The notes below the pieces were generated by a model that saw only the letters and a program-made list of their open reading frames with translations, had not been told where the DNA came from and made no database searches. From Paenibacillus xylanexedens (lineage in GTDB: Bacteria; Bacillota; Bacilli; Paenibacillales; Paenibacillaceae): a DNA stretch of 64,000 nt. The translations under genes were made by a program, and so were the position numbers. Below are positions 18,841 to 29,122 of the stretch, in pieces; the first letter of the stretch is position 1; each line of letters starts with the position of its first letter. The stretch is from positions 1,756,452 to 1,820,451 of the forward strand of contig NZ_VEBF01000002.1 in assembly GCF_007676705.1 (NCBI RefSeq), read 5' to 3'.

Positions 18841-19260
18841 TTAGATATAAAACATGTAGCTATCTTTTTTGTCCTGATCCTGGAAGGTAATCAGGTCTTT
18901 CAGTGTTGTGGAATCCAACACTTCGGCAATGCCGTCACGAATACGCAACCACAGATCACGCTTCGCCGGATCATCTTCCTCTGTGAAGTCTACTGGAGAG
19001 ATGGGCCCTTCCAGTACACGGATCACATCGCCTGCAGTCACGGTTGCAGGATCACCTGCAAGGATATAACCGCCGTAAGCACCTCTAATGCTCTTAACCA
19101 GTCCTGCATTGCGCAGTGGAGCGATCAATTGCTCCAGGTAATGTTCAGAGAGCTGGTTGCGCTCAGCAATGCTTTTAAGTGATGTAGGGCCTTCGCCTGT
19201 TCTGGCAGCCAGCTCCATCATGATCGTGAGGCCGTAACGGCCTTTTGTCGATATTTTCAA
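18841..19260 (-). CDS. cymR: Rrf2-family regulator CymR
   Basis: Winged-helix transcription regulator, 139 aa, matching B. subtilis CymR, the master repressor of cysteine metabolism that acts with CysK. The N-terminal MKISTKGRYGLTIMMELA is characteristic; the recognition region is SLKSIAERNQLSEHYLEQLI and the wing RGAYGGYIL. There are no clustered cysteines for an Fe-S centre, unlike IscR, which supports CymR. The start is TTG at 19260, six nt after GAGGTG. It lies next to the cysteine desulfurase gene as in Bacillus, but a terminator separates them. Confidence 0.9.
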   Translation of the reverse strand: MKISTKGRYGLTIMMELAARTGEGPTSLKSIAERNQLSEHYLEQLIAPLRNAGLVKSIRGAYGGYILAGDPATVTAGDVIRVLEGPISPVDFTEEDDPAKRDLWLRIRDGIAEVLDSTTLKDLITFQDQDKKDSYMFYI

Positions 19261-19446
19261 AGGAGTCACCTCTTTCAATTTTCAGAAACGATTGGAAACT
19301 TTATATTTTATCCTGTGGTCCATAACCGTCTGGTTCACAGTCTGTCCACAGCAGAGATTCATAGAACTAAGCTTTAACCTTCTAATCCTCCGTATTCCGA
19401 TCATAACCCTCAGCTAATGTTAACATATCTGCATGCTTTATGGTAA

Positions 19447-20706
<1,260 letters not shown>

Positions 20707-20758
20707 TAGAGCTTGTCCATTAAAATGCGGATTATACACAATACCGTGTATCCCTATT

Positions 20759-20801
20759 AAAAAAGCCGTCTTTCATGTATACCATGAAGGATGGCTTTTT
20801 T
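20759..20801. terminator. Bidirectional terminator between mnmA and crcB
   Basis: A 19-bp stem (two wobbles) from AAAAAAGCC to GGCTTTTTT with a 5-nt loop; it has T tracts on both strands and serves two convergent genes. Confidence 0.92.
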
Positions 20802-20837
20802 CCTGCTTTTCTTTGCAAAAAAAATAAAATTAGTTCG

Positions 20838-21197
20838 TTATGCAGTCAACCAGACTCCTGCCAAGGAGGCCAGCACCCCGACTACAACGGAACTTACAAC
20901 GTAGAGCGCCGCTCTGGCGTATCGTTGTCGACCCATAAGTCCTACCGTCTCATAGCCAAAGGTCGAAAATGTGGTGTATGCACCACAGAATCCGGTTCCC
21001 CAGATCACCCAGACCCCATCTGAGACCATTGCTGATTGATGCCACCCATATAACAGCCCAAGCAGAAGTGAACCACTGATATTGATAATCCATGTTCCCC
21101 ACGGAAAAGCCGTTCCCAGTAAGCCAGAGACCCATTTTCCCAGACTATAACGCAGAACCGCGCCCAACACACCTGCAAAACCAATCCATAGGATCAT
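20838..21197 (-). CDS. crcB: Fluoride channel subunit CrcB/Fluc (second)
   Basis: Four-helix membrane protein of 119 aa in the Fluc fluoride channel family. The conserved GTGFCGAYTTFSTFGYE segment holds the break in TM3 and pore phenylalanines. Two adjacent and diverged crcB genes overlapping by 4 bases (ATGA) suggest a heterodimeric channel like B. subtilis YhdU/YhdV. There is no fluoride riboswitch ahead of the pair. It is third in the rarA-crcB-crcB run. Confidence 0.88.
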   Translation of the reverse strand: MILWIGFAGVLGAVLRYSLGKWVSGLLGTAFPWGTWIINISGSLLLGLLYGWHQSAMVSDGVWVIWGTGFCGAYTTFSTFGYETVGLMGRQRYARAALYVVSSVVVGVLASLAGVWLTA

Positions 21198-21595
21198 AAG
21201 GCATCACCCTCTTGGCTTCGTGATCCCAACGTACGCTGTCCAAGACTCATTCCCAGCGCACAGAGCAACAACCCTGCCAACAGACTTACGATCATATAAA
21301 TCGCGGCTTTGACCCATTCTCCACTTTCGGATAAACGAACAATATCCAGTGTAAACGTGGAGAATGTCGTAAATGCGCCAGTAAAACCTGTGCCAATCGC
21401 AAGTCGAAGTTGTGGTGATATTTTTCCTGGAACAGCGATGGTAAAGAACCAACCCAAAAAAAGGCTGCCAATCGCATTGATTAGCAGCACCGCCCAAGGA
21501 AAGCCTACATGAGCAGCTGGTATCCCTAACTGTATGGCATATCGGGTCAATGTGCCGAGAAATCCACCTGCTCCTATATATATAATCTCTTTCAT
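21194..21595 (-). CDS. crcB: Fluoride channel subunit CrcB/Fluc (first)
   Basis: Four-helix Fluc family protein of 133 aa, with GTGFTGAFTTFSTFTLDIVRL as the pore signature and an N-terminal GGFLGTLTRYAI motif. It exports fluoride passively across the membrane, probably with the downstream partner. The ribosome site GGGAG is about 11 nt before the ATG. It starts 33 bases after rarA, so it may depend on readthrough from that gene. Confidence 0.9.
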   Translation of the reverse strand: MKEIIYIGAGGFLGTLTRYAIQLGIPAAHVGFPWAVLLINAIGSLFLGWFFTIAVPGKISPQLRLAIGTGFTGAFTTFSTFTLDIVRLSESGEWVKAAIYMIVSLLAGLLLCALGMSLGQRTLGSRSQEGDAL

Positions 21596-21628
21596 GTCAT
21601 GTGCATCTCCCGAGTGATCTATCTGATC

Positions 21629-22936
21629 TTACAATTCCCTGCGTCGTTGTTGGTTCAGCCTAATCTTCGATTCGTTCCCCTGCTCCGTGGCCTCATAGAA
21701 TACTCTGCGTGAGAGCTGCTTTGGTAAGTATTCCTGTTTCACATAATGCCCTGGATAGTTATGTGGATATTGATAGCCCTCATGTCCCAGTTTTACGGCA
21801 CCTGAGTAATGTGTATCTCGCAAGTGAAGCGGAACTTCTGCCGATTTCACCTCATCAATGGCGTTCATGGCTTTGGATATGGCGGTGTACACCGCATTGG
21901 ATTTTGGACTTTCCACTGCGAACAGAATCGCTTGTGCGATGTTCAGCTTGGCTTCGGGCCAGCCGTTATTCCGATAAGCATCAAGTGCTCCAATCGCCTG
22001 AGTCATGGCTTGCGGGTTCGCAAGTCCAATATCTTCACTGCTCGCTGCAATCAGACGCCGAATAAAGGTCATCGGGTCCATGCCGAGCTTCTCCACCGCG
22101 TATAGAAACCAGAACAGCGCAGCATCACTGGAACCCCGGATACTCTTGTGAAATGCAGACAGCACATCATACTGTGTGGATTCATCCGCCTTCACAATCG
22201 GTCGCCGAATAGACTCTTCTGCCACACCAAGCGTAATATGAATGGATCCATCCTTCTCCGGTGGCGTGGTCAACGCAGCCAGTTCAAGCGCGTTAAGCGC
22301 ACGCCGAATATCCCCGTTGGCCATCGTAGCAATATGTTCAAGCGCCTCATCGTCCGCCTGCAGCTCCATGAACCCCAGACCTTTGTCCGCATCGCTCAAT
22401 GCTCTGCGCATTGCAATAAGGGAATGCTCCTTGTTCAACGATTCCAGCTGGAACAGGGTGGAGCGACTCATCAAGGCTCCATTGACATAATGAAAGGGAT
22501 TCTCTGTTGTCGCGCCGATAAAAATAATCGTGCCCTTCTCTACCGCTGGCAATAACGCGTCCTGACGTGAACTGTTAAACCGATGTACCTCATCGAGGAA
22601 CAGAATAGTTTTCGTTCCATACAGCTGTTTGTTCGTTTGGGCCTGTTCAATGACTTCACGCACATCCTTGACGGAAGCTTCCACTGCATTCAGGCGAACG
22701 AACTGTCCTTGTGTTTGCTGAGAAATAATATGTGCCAGGGTTGTCTTGCCGCATCCAGGAGGGCCGTATAACAAAATGGACGAGATCTGATCAGCCTCGA
22801 TGGCGCGCCGCAGTAATTTTCCCGGTCCAATGATATGTTCCTGTCCAATATATTCATCCAGGTGCTCTGGCCGCATGCGGTCCGCAAGCAATCTAGCTTG
22901 TGGCTTTGAATCCTGTTGAAACGAAAATAAATCCAT
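21629..22936 (-). CDS. rarA: Replication-associated recombination protein RarA (MgsA)
   Basis: AAA+ clamp-loader-like ATPase acting at stalled replication forks, 435 aa. Walker A is YGPPGCGKTTLAHI (about residue 56), Walker B is TILFLDEVHRF, sensor 1 IGATTENPFHYVN. The C-terminal MgsA domain ends with YPHNYPGHYVKQEYLP, which is typical. It corresponds to B. subtilis yrvN, found in the same neighbourhood near cymR and aspS. The gene leads the crcB pair. Confidence 0.95.
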   Translation of the reverse strand: MDLFSFQQDSKPQARLLADRMRPEHLDEYIGQEHIIGPGKLLRRAIEADQISSILLYGPPGCGKTTLAHIISQQTQGQFVRLNAVEASVKDVREVIEQAQTNKQLYGTKTILFLDEVHRFNSSRQDALLPAVEKGTIIFIGATTENPFHYVNGALMSRSTLFQLESLNKEHSLIAMRRALSDADKGLGFMELQADDEALEHIATMANGDIRRALNALELAALTTPPEKDGSIHITLGVAEESIRRPIVKADESTQYDVLSAFHKSIRGSSDAALFWFLYAVEKLGMDPMTFIRRLIAASSEDIGLANPQAMTQAIGALDAYRNNGWPEAKLNIAQAILFAVESPKSNAVYTAISKAMNAIDEVKSAEVPLHLRDTHYSGAVKLGHEGYQYPHNYPGHYVKQEYLPKQLSRRVFYEATEQGNESKIRLNQQRRREL

Positions 22937-22978
22937 TGCTCATCACTTCCTTAACGGATTGCCTTGACTTGTGTACAA

Positions 22979-23866
22979 TTAAGCTTCTGATGGTTCTCCA
23001 CTCTCTATCTTATCATACTCCCGCGGTAACATAGCCATAAATGCACCAAGCGCACTGCTGACAAACGCATCCTTGCGTGTAATAAAACGAGTCATCATGT
23101 GGCTGATGCCGGAAGGGAGCGAATGTTTGCGAAGGCTGCCATTTTCAATTTGCTGCCGAATTACAATCTCCGGTAACAGAGAAATCCCCATACCCGATGC
23201 TACGCCACTGATAATCGCTTCCAATGTACCGAATTCCATAATCACCGGACGGTTTACCCCACTTAAGAGCAGCCACTCCTCTAACGTTTGTCGGTAGGAG
23301 CATCCCATGCTGTAGACAAGGATCGGCTTACGGGTAAGTTCATCTTCTGATCCCACACCCGAGGAAACTACAAATAGCTCTTCATCAAATACATCGATAG
23401 ACTCGATATCAGGATGATCACAGGCACAGCCAATAAATGCTCCTTCCAATTCATACCCAATCACTTGATCAATAAGCATCTGCGAGTTGCCAGTAGCCAG
23501 TGACAAGGACACGTCGGGATACTGTTTATAGTATTTTGCAAAAAGCTCAGGTAAACGTACCGCTGCGGCAGTCTGTGTAGACCCTATTCGCAACGGCCCT
23601 GATGGTGTACTCGTCGCCCGAAGCGCCTTGGAAGCATCATTCAGCAAACCAATGATTTTATCCGCATAGGTCAGCAGCATCTCTCCGGCTGGAGATAACG
23701 TCATGCCTCGGTTATGACGAATGAACAACGTTGTACCCACTTCAGCTTCCAGATGCCGGATTCGTGCCGTTACGTTCGATTGCACATACCCCAGTTTAGA
23801 AGCAGCTTTGGTCAGGTTTCCTTCCTGTGCAACACACTGAAATATTCTAAGATCCCCGCTCTCCAT
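22979..23866 (-). CDS. LysR-family transcriptional regulator
   Basis: 295-aa LTTR: N-terminal winged HTH (DLRIFQCVAQEGNLTKAASKLGYVQSNVTARIRHLE is split here by its helices at residues 5-40) and a C-terminal periplasmic-binding-like effector domain. The effector is unknown. It is divergent from the SDR/EamA pair, the classic LTTR arrangement, and the 136-bp spacer holds three palindromes. It probably controls the divergent pair and itself. Confidence 0.88.
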   Translation of the reverse strand: MESGDLRIFQCVAQEGNLTKAASKLGYVQSNVTARIRHLEAEVGTTLFIRHNRGMTLSPAGEMLLTYADKIIGLLNDASKALRATSTPSGPLRIGSTQTAAAVRLPELFAKYYKQYPDVSLSLATGNSQMLIDQVIGYELEGAFIGCACDHPDIESIDVFDEELFVVSSGVGSEDELTRKPILVYSMGCSYRQTLEEWLLLSGVNRPVIMEFGTLEAIISGVASGMGISLLPEIVIRQQIENGSLRKHSLPSGISHMMTRFITRKDAFVSSALGAFMAMLPREYDKIESGEPSEA

Positions 23867-23883
23867 GGTCCCTCCACTCTGAC

Positions 23884-23980
23884 ATCATTCAAAATGATAT
23901 CCACTTCATTACCAATCATTATACTTCATGTGTAAACCGGACTACAATTCATGTAGATCCCAAACCAGTCAGCTGACTGG
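23884..23980. promoter_or_regulatory. Divergent promoter/operator region of LysR and SDR genes
   Basis: Contains ATCATT-CAA-AATGAT (23884-23898), CTACA-ATTCA-TGTAG (23942-23956, a T-N11-A LysR-type box) and CCAGTCAGCTGACTGG (23965-23980). For lysR, -10 TATAAT is at 23918-23923 and -35 TTGTAG at 23942-23947, inside the second palindrome. Confidence 0.65.
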
Positions 23981-24002
23981 ATGATGATAAGGAGTGTTCA
24001 GC

Positions 24003-24746
24003 ATGACATACTGGAAAAATAGAGTTGCTTTGATCACTGGTGGTGGAACAGGTATAGGTCGTGCTGTAAGTCTGATGCTGGCTGAGCGCGGAGCGTTGGT
24101 TGCCGTTAACTATTCCCGCTCACGAGATGCAGCAAACGACACAGTTCAACATATTTTGGATGCAGGAGGTCATGCATTGGCCGTTCAAGCCAACGTTGCC
24201 GATGACCTTGATGTGCGGCGGATGGTCACTACAATAACTGAAACCCATGGCCCAATCACTGCGCTTGTGAATAACGCCGGAATCACTCATCATATCCCCC
24301 TGCACGATCTGGAATCAGTTACAGATGACGTCTGGGATGAACTAATTGATGTAAATGTGAAAGGCATGTTTCATTGTGCTCGTGCAGTGACGGAAGATAT
24401 GAAGCGGGCTGGCGGTGGTTCTATCGTAAATCTGGGCAGCATCGCAGGCAGTACGGGTTCAGGCTCCTCCCTTCCTTACGCTGTCTCCAAAGCAGCCGTG
24501 CACGGTCTGACCTTATCACTTGCGCACGCTCTCTCACCACATATTCGGGTGAATGCTATCGTCCCTGGTGCAGTTGCTACAAGGTGGTGGGCTGGAAATG
24601 AGGATCGAATGCATCGTCTCGGTGGAGAGCTGTTGTTACAGAAAATTGCCTCGCCTGAGGACATCGCACACATGATCTGTGCCGCGCTAGAACAGCAATC
24701 CATGACCGGACAGCTGATTACTGTAGATAGCGGACAGACGTTATGA
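24003..24746 (+). CDS. SDR-family oxidoreductase (FabG-like)
   Basis: NAD(P)-dependent short-chain dehydrogenase/reductase, 247 aa. The Rossmann motif TGGGTGIGRA is near residue 12, NNAG near 86, and the catalytic triad includes the YxxxK in LPYAVSKAA with the preceding serine of LGSIAG. The substrate is unknown; FabG-like enzymes are diverse. The ATG at 24003 follows AAGGAG by 8 nt. The last bases overlap the EamA gene start (ATGA), giving tight coupling, and the pair is divergent from a LysR regulator. Confidence 0.92.
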   Translation: MTYWKNRVALITGGGTGIGRAVSLMLAERGALVAVNYSRSRDAANDTVQHILDAGGHALAVQANVADDLDVRRMVTTITETHGPITALVNNAGITHHIPLHDLESVTDDVWDELIDVNVKGMFHCARAVTEDMKRAGGGSIVNLGSIAGSTGSGSSLPYAVSKAAVHGLTLSLAHALSPHIRVNAIVPGAVATRWWAGNEDRMHRLGGELLLQKIASPEDIAHMICAALEQQSMTGQLITVDSGQTL

Positions 24747-25645
24747 GCTCCAGTCATGATAGAGATACCCGGATCATCAAACCACTGAAATATACACTAT
24801 TGATCATTTTGACAACGTTAATCATGGGAACTTCTTTTCCAGTTGGCAAGATCGGCATGGTATATGCCCCACCTTTCCTGCTCATGGGCATACGTTATGT
24901 ACTGGCTGGTGGATTGATGGCCTGGTTCCTGCGTAAACGTCCTTTACCTACCGAGTGGCAGTCTTGGTTGAAAATAATCCTCATTGGCCTGTTCCAATCC
25001 GCAGGAGTGATGGGCTGCGCCTATTACAGCATGAACTGGATTACATCCGGTGAATCGGCCATTATTACGTTTACCAATCCGTTGCTGGTCATTATCCTCA
25101 GTGCTCTCTTATATAGAGTGACCTACCGTTACAGTCAGTGGATCGGTGTTCTGCTCGGTTTCGTGGGGATTATATTAACCTTTGGATGGCATGTGAGCTT
25201 TAGCCCTGGAACCTGGATTGGATTTGGCGGTGCGATCTCCTTTGCAGTATCGACATTGCTCATCAAACGCTGGGGCGATGGCTACGATACTTTTGTCTTA
25301 ACCTCTTATCAGATGCTCGCGGGAGGGGCAGCGCTGCTTCTGCTGAGCGTATGGACTGAACAGCCTCACTTTATAGTGAATACCACCTCGGTTATGGTGC
25401 TGCTCTGGTTAACACTTGTTTGCTCCATCATCCAGTTCTCACTCTGGTTTTATCTGCTGCAGAATAGTGACCCCGCCCAAACCAGTTCGTATCTGTTTCT
25501 GGCACCGTTCTTTGGTGTATTGTCGAGTTGGATTTTGCTGGGAGAGCACGTTCAGTGGTTTGCATTGGCAGGAGGTTTACTCATTGGTGTCGGTATATTC
25601 CTGGTGAACCGTCGCTCGTCCAGAATGCGAAATAGCGTAACATAA
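24743..25645 (+). CDS. EamA/DMT-family transporter
   Basis: About ten transmembrane segments in two EamA repeats, 300 aa, drug/metabolite transporter superfamily. The second repeat ends SSYLFLAPFFGVLSSWILLGE, typical of the family's penultimate helix. Exports or imports an unknown metabolite. Its ATG overlaps the SDR stop, so the reductase and permease likely handle the same compound under LysR control. It ends in a strong terminator shared with helD. Confidence 0.9.
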   Translation: MSSSHDRDTRIIKPLKYTLLIILTTLIMGTSFPVGKIGMVYAPPFLLMGIRYVLAGGLMAWFLRKRPLPTEWQSWLKIILIGLFQSAGVMGCAYYSMNWITSGESAIITFTNPLLVIILSALLYRVTYRYSQWIGVLLGFVGIILTFGWHVSFSPGTWIGFGGAISFAVSTLLIKRWGDGYDTFVLTSYQMLAGGAALLLLSVWTEQPHFIVNTTSVMVLLWLTLVCSIIQFSLWFYLLQNSDPAQTSSYLFLAPFFGVLSSWILLGEHVQWFALAGGLLIGVGIFLVNRRSSRMRNSVT

Positions 25646-25702
25646 CTTGAACTTCCTCATCGTTCTTCCTTAGAAGATTAATCAATTCTCGCACAAAAAC
25701 AA

Positions 25703-25748
25703 AAAAGGCATACGCTTATGAGACTTTCCCATAAACGTCATGCCTTTT
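25703..25748. terminator. Bidirectional terminator between EamA gene and helD
   Basis: Long imperfect stem from AAAAGGCAT to ATGCCTTTTG enclosing TTATG/CATAA, with A/T tracts on both sides, between convergent genes. Confidence 0.8.
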
Positions 25749-25768
25749 GTTGTATAAGCATACTTTAT

Positions 25769-27949
25769 CTAACCAAGCTCTGGCCAACCCTGAATGGTTA
25801 CCGGCTCGCCGTCGGGATTATGTGTTGCAGCCGCATAGATCGGCAGTTCACCATCATGGAACAACCACAATTCATGCAAGGCCCGTGTACAACCAACGTA
25901 CAACAGTTTCGCGTCACCCGCATTTGGCAAATAATGCTTCTGATCTACGTCTGCCACAATAACGGCATCAAACTCCAACCCTTTGGATAGATAGACAGGT
26001 AAAACGGAGTGTCCACCTGTGTACTGCTTTTTCCCACCATCGATCAGGTTTAGATCCCAGCCTGCGTCCTGAAGTTCACGATGAAGTTCCTCTGCTTCAT
26101 GCAGTGTGCGGGTCAGGATGGAAACAGTTCGGTAGTCTTTGACCGTTAACACCTTCAAAGCCTCTTCAAGACTCGCGGTCCGACCTTCGCCTCCATAAGC
26201 TAATGTTCGAACCGGATCACCGCTCCTGAAAACAGGTATCGCCGTAATCCCACTCTTGACGCCACGTTCCAGAATCGTGTTCGCATAGTCGATAATTTCC
26301 ATCGTCGAACGATAACTTCGGGTCAATGCAAAGTATGCATTCTGTTCCTCAGGAAATAGAGAACTCATCTCTTCCCACGCATGAACACCACGGTACTCAT
26401 GAATCCCTTGGGACAAGTCACCCAGTATGGTGAAGGAATGTCCTTTGACGAACTGATCCAATAACGCCACATGGAATGGTGAAAAGTCCTGTGCTTCATC
26501 GATCACGACATGATCGAACCGCTCCGAACCCTCAATATCATGAACCAGTGTATGAATGTATACCAATGCAGGCAGATCCTCTTCACGGACGATATCCTGC
26601 TTCAGATCTGCTGCCGTTTGTTTCATGACTAGTTTTGGAATAAGCCCGCTGAGTGACGCTGGCACAGAACCACCCTTTGCAGCTTTAAACAGCTGTTTGT
26701 ATAGCGTAAGCGGCTCATATTGAGGCCACTTTTTGGCATAGGCCTTCTCACGAGTGGATGCTTTTTTCTTGCGTTCTTTGCGCACAGCTTCTGGCATCGG
26801 TTTCTTGAGTTCCATCTCAATCCAGCGGTGAACTCGCGCCATGACCCGTTCTTTGCGTTTGGCTAGTGGATAATGCTTATATTCCTGACCGAACCAGTTC
26901 TCGATCTCCGTCTTGCTGAGCACCTTACCATCCCATGGATTGAAGTCCATATCCGGTACGGAATCTTCTTCCATGCCCGACAGCCATTCTCGAATAAGCT
27001 CCATAAAGCGGATGGATCCTTTGTAACGTCCAGGTACATCATCATTCAATTCAGGCCGAGCATCTGGAGTTTCAAACCATGTGTTCAATGTATCCGACGT
27101 ATTCGCCAAAGGCATCTCCAGCCCCAGCAGGTTCATTGCCCAATCCGGGAATGTCCGCTGCTGAATGTCTCCTACACCGAGTTCCGGGAGCACATCCGAG
27201 ATGTAATCCAGAAACATGTGGTTGGGTGCAAAAATAACCATTTTCTCCGCAGATACCTGCTCCTTGTACTGATACAGCAAAAAGGCAAGCCGATGCAGGG
27301 CAACCGTTGTTTTTCCGGATCCGGCCACACCCTGAATGATCAATGCGGTGTTTCTCGCCGCACGAATGATCAGATCCTGCTCCGCCTGAATTGTAGATAC
27401 GATGTCACGGAGTTTGTTGTCCTTGTTCTCTCCCAGACGATAGACGAGAAATTCATCGGATACCGCTGGCTGGTCGCTGTCACGGTTATATGTATCCGCC
27501 ACACGTTCCAATATCCGCTGCCGAATGACAACGTTTCGTTTCAGATATACGAGACCTTCAATAAGCCCTTCTGGGGCTTCATACGTAGCGGAGGCTTCGC
27601 CTCCCGTAAATGAGTAAAACAGGCTTGCGACAGGAGCACGCCAATCGATGACGAGCGGATGCTCTCCCACCTCTTCGCGGTCTACGCCGATTTTGCCAAT
27701 ATACAGCGGTTTCCGTGCACCACTGCCCTGCTCTTCGAAATCCAAGCGTCCGAAATAGGGTTGCTGCGCGCTCTTGGACAAGGCGGTGCGGCGCTCTTCG
27801 CGTCCAGCTTCCAGCACTTGTTCTGTGAAGTCGTGGCCGGTATACACCGGAATGTTCTGCAGCCGTTCCAGCTGACTGTCCACTTCCTCCATCGTTCGCT
27901 CTAACCTGTACTCTTCTTCTTGATAGGCACTTTGAAAGCTGTCTGACAT
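25769..27949 (-). CDS. helD: RNA polymerase recycling helicase-like ATPase HelD
   Basis: UvrD/Rep-like SF1 ATPase of 726 aa that in B. subtilis (yvgS) binds stalled RNA polymerase and removes it from nucleic acid. An N-terminal coiled coil (residues 1-60, rich in Glu/Arg) fits the arm that enters the secondary channel. Walker A is IIQGVAGSGKTTVALH (near residue 213), Walker B VVIDEAQDFSPFH, and the C-terminal helicase motifs include LSKGLEFDAVIV. AGGAGG precedes the ATG. The locus is not part of the conserved yrr/yrv order, so it is a local insertion. Confidence 0.9.
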   Translation of the reverse strand: MSDSFQSAYQEEEYRLERTMEEVDSQLERLQNIPVYTGHDFTEQVLEAGREERRTALSKSAQQPYFGRLDFEEQGSGARKPLYIGKIGVDREEVGEHPLVIDWRAPVASLFYSFTGGEASATYEAPEGLIEGLVYLKRNVVIRQRILERVADTYNRDSDQPAVSDEFLVYRLGENKDNKLRDIVSTIQAEQDLIIRAARNTALIIQGVAGSGKTTVALHRLAFLLYQYKEQVSAEKMVIFAPNHMFLDYISDVLPELGVGDIQQRTFPDWAMNLLGLEMPLANTSDTLNTWFETPDARPELNDDVPGRYKGSIRFMELIREWLSGMEEDSVPDMDFNPWDGKVLSKTEIENWFGQEYKHYPLAKRKERVMARVHRWIEMELKKPMPEAVRKERKKKASTREKAYAKKWPQYEPLTLYKQLFKAAKGGSVPASLSGLIPKLVMKQTAADLKQDIVREEDLPALVYIHTLVHDIEGSERFDHVVIDEAQDFSPFHVALLDQFVKGHSFTILGDLSQGIHEYRGVHAWEEMSSLFPEEQNAYFALTRSYRSTMEIIDYANTILERGVKSGITAIPVFRSGDPVRTLAYGGEGRTASLEEALKVLTVKDYRTVSILTRTLHEAEELHRELQDAGWDLNLIDGGKKQYTGGHSVLPVYLSKGLEFDAVIVADVDQKHYLPNAGDAKLLYVGCTRALHELWLFHDGELPIYAAATHNPDGEPVTIQGWPELG

Positions 27950-28084
27950 GTTTCAGTTACCTCCTAAGAATATGTTTGCTCTGCATCGCCTAGATCTGGC
28001 AATACAAAAGGATACTTAATATATCACATAGGGCAATTGAAAGCCACATCCGTTTTGAAGGCTTACTTTTGTAAGGCATGAAGC

Positions 28085-28255
28085 TTATCTGAATTGATAA
28101 TTAATGATGGCACTGACAAGCGCACAACAACCGAACAAAATAAACCACAAGGCCCACTTTTTTCTGGCCTGCCTGCGCCTGCTGTTCAATGCGCCGTAAA
28201 TCCCGATTAGCAGTACGATGGTGGAAAAGCTAATTCCTACGATCCAACCAGCCAT
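28085..28255 (-). CDS. Small two-helix membrane protein
   Basis: A 56-aa protein with two hydrophobic segments (about 2-20 and 33-50) joined by a very basic loop (RRRQARKK), so both termini are likely outside. No family recognised. The ATG at 28255 follows AAGGGG; an earlier in-frame start has no ribosome site. It begins 19 bases after the DUF4097 gene and is probably co-transcribed with it and tetR. Confidence 0.6.
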   Translation of the reverse strand: MAGWIVGISFSTIVLLIGIYGALNSRRRQARKKWALWFILFGCCALVSAIINYQFR

Positions 28256-28274
28256 TATATCTGCCCCTTTGTTT

Positions 28275-29087
28275 TCAGTAAACACGATTAGTCTCACTTT
28301 TCCTGGCTTTTAGAAGAAAAGCTCCCCCTCTAATATCTATTTTGAATTCACTTTTTCCGATTTTGTGTATTAAATAGTTGCTGTCTCCATGAAGGGGAGT
28401 CAAATCAAAATCACTTTTTAATATTCCCGATCTTTTTTTAAGCAAAATTTCGAAACCTTCGTTATCCGGAATGGAAACCGCTACTTTTGCTCCTGTGGAT
28501 ACGGAATGCAAGCTCTCCGGCATCGTGAGACAATCCAGGTTCAATCCTCTGCCTGTAGTTGTATATTGCAAGTGACGGAATTCCCCCGTAATATCGATCT
28601 TGGCTGAAGTGGACTGAAGAATGAGTCTATCTGCACTAAGATGTTGTCCTTTTACTACGGATGCTACTGCGTGCAGTTCAAGCTCCTCCATCCTTCCTGC
28701 TAGATCTACATGACCTGAGGTGATGTTGCATCGACAGCGATTGGCCTGAAACGGATTCAACTGGAGTTGTCCTCCCGTGGAGTTTAAAAAAATAGTATCA
28801 AAGACCCGAGCGGGTAGATATATCTCCAATGCTGTTCTACCGGTATTTATTCCAACGAGGGCTCTCCTTTTTCTCCCGTCCGCAATGCTTAAGGTATTCC
28901 CTCGTATGTTAACTTGCATCAGTCTTCGCTTGGAAAACCACGCATCCGCATATTGCATGACGTGAATCAGTTCATCTACACTCGGAAGAACTCTGATATC
29001 TCCTGACAACCAATTTACCTGTATATCACAAATGGATTGATCAATGTCTATGCTCTTGCATAGGGTAAGCTCGCTACTTTTCATCAT
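28275..29087 (-). CDS. DUF4097-type beta-strand repeat protein
   Basis: 270 aa dominated by short alternating beta strands as in the DUF4097/LiaG-like family (ALEIYLPARVFDTIFLN, NSTGGQLQL, NITSGHVDL, STSAKIDITGEF, TTTGRGLNL). The right-handed helix fold is inferred. Unlike most family members no signal peptide or transmembrane segment is visible, so it may be cytoplasmic. AGAGGG precedes two possible ATGs (29087, 29084). It lies between tetR (35 bases) and a small membrane protein (19 bases). Confidence 0.7.
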   Translation of the reverse strand: MMKSSELTLCKSIDIDQSICDIQVNWLSGDIRVLPSVDELIHVMQYADAWFSKRRLMQVNIRGNTLSIADGRKRRALVGINTGRTALEIYLPARVFDTIFLNSTGGQLQLNPFQANRCRCNITSGHVDLAGRMEELELHAVASVVKGQHLSADRLILQSTSAKIDITGEFRHLQYTTTGRGLNLDCLTMPESLHSVSTGAKVAVSIPDNEGFEILLKKRSGILKSDFDLTPLHGDSNYLIHKIGKSEFKIDIRGGAFLLKARKSETNRVY

Positions 29088-29122
29088 TTTTCCCTCTCTA
29101 TTTCAAACAATCAGGTGTATCT

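Noticed and set aside
21596..21628. Fluoride riboswitch before the crcB pair
   Set aside because: Only 33 bases separate rarA from the first crcB gene, too short for the element, and no consensus is present.
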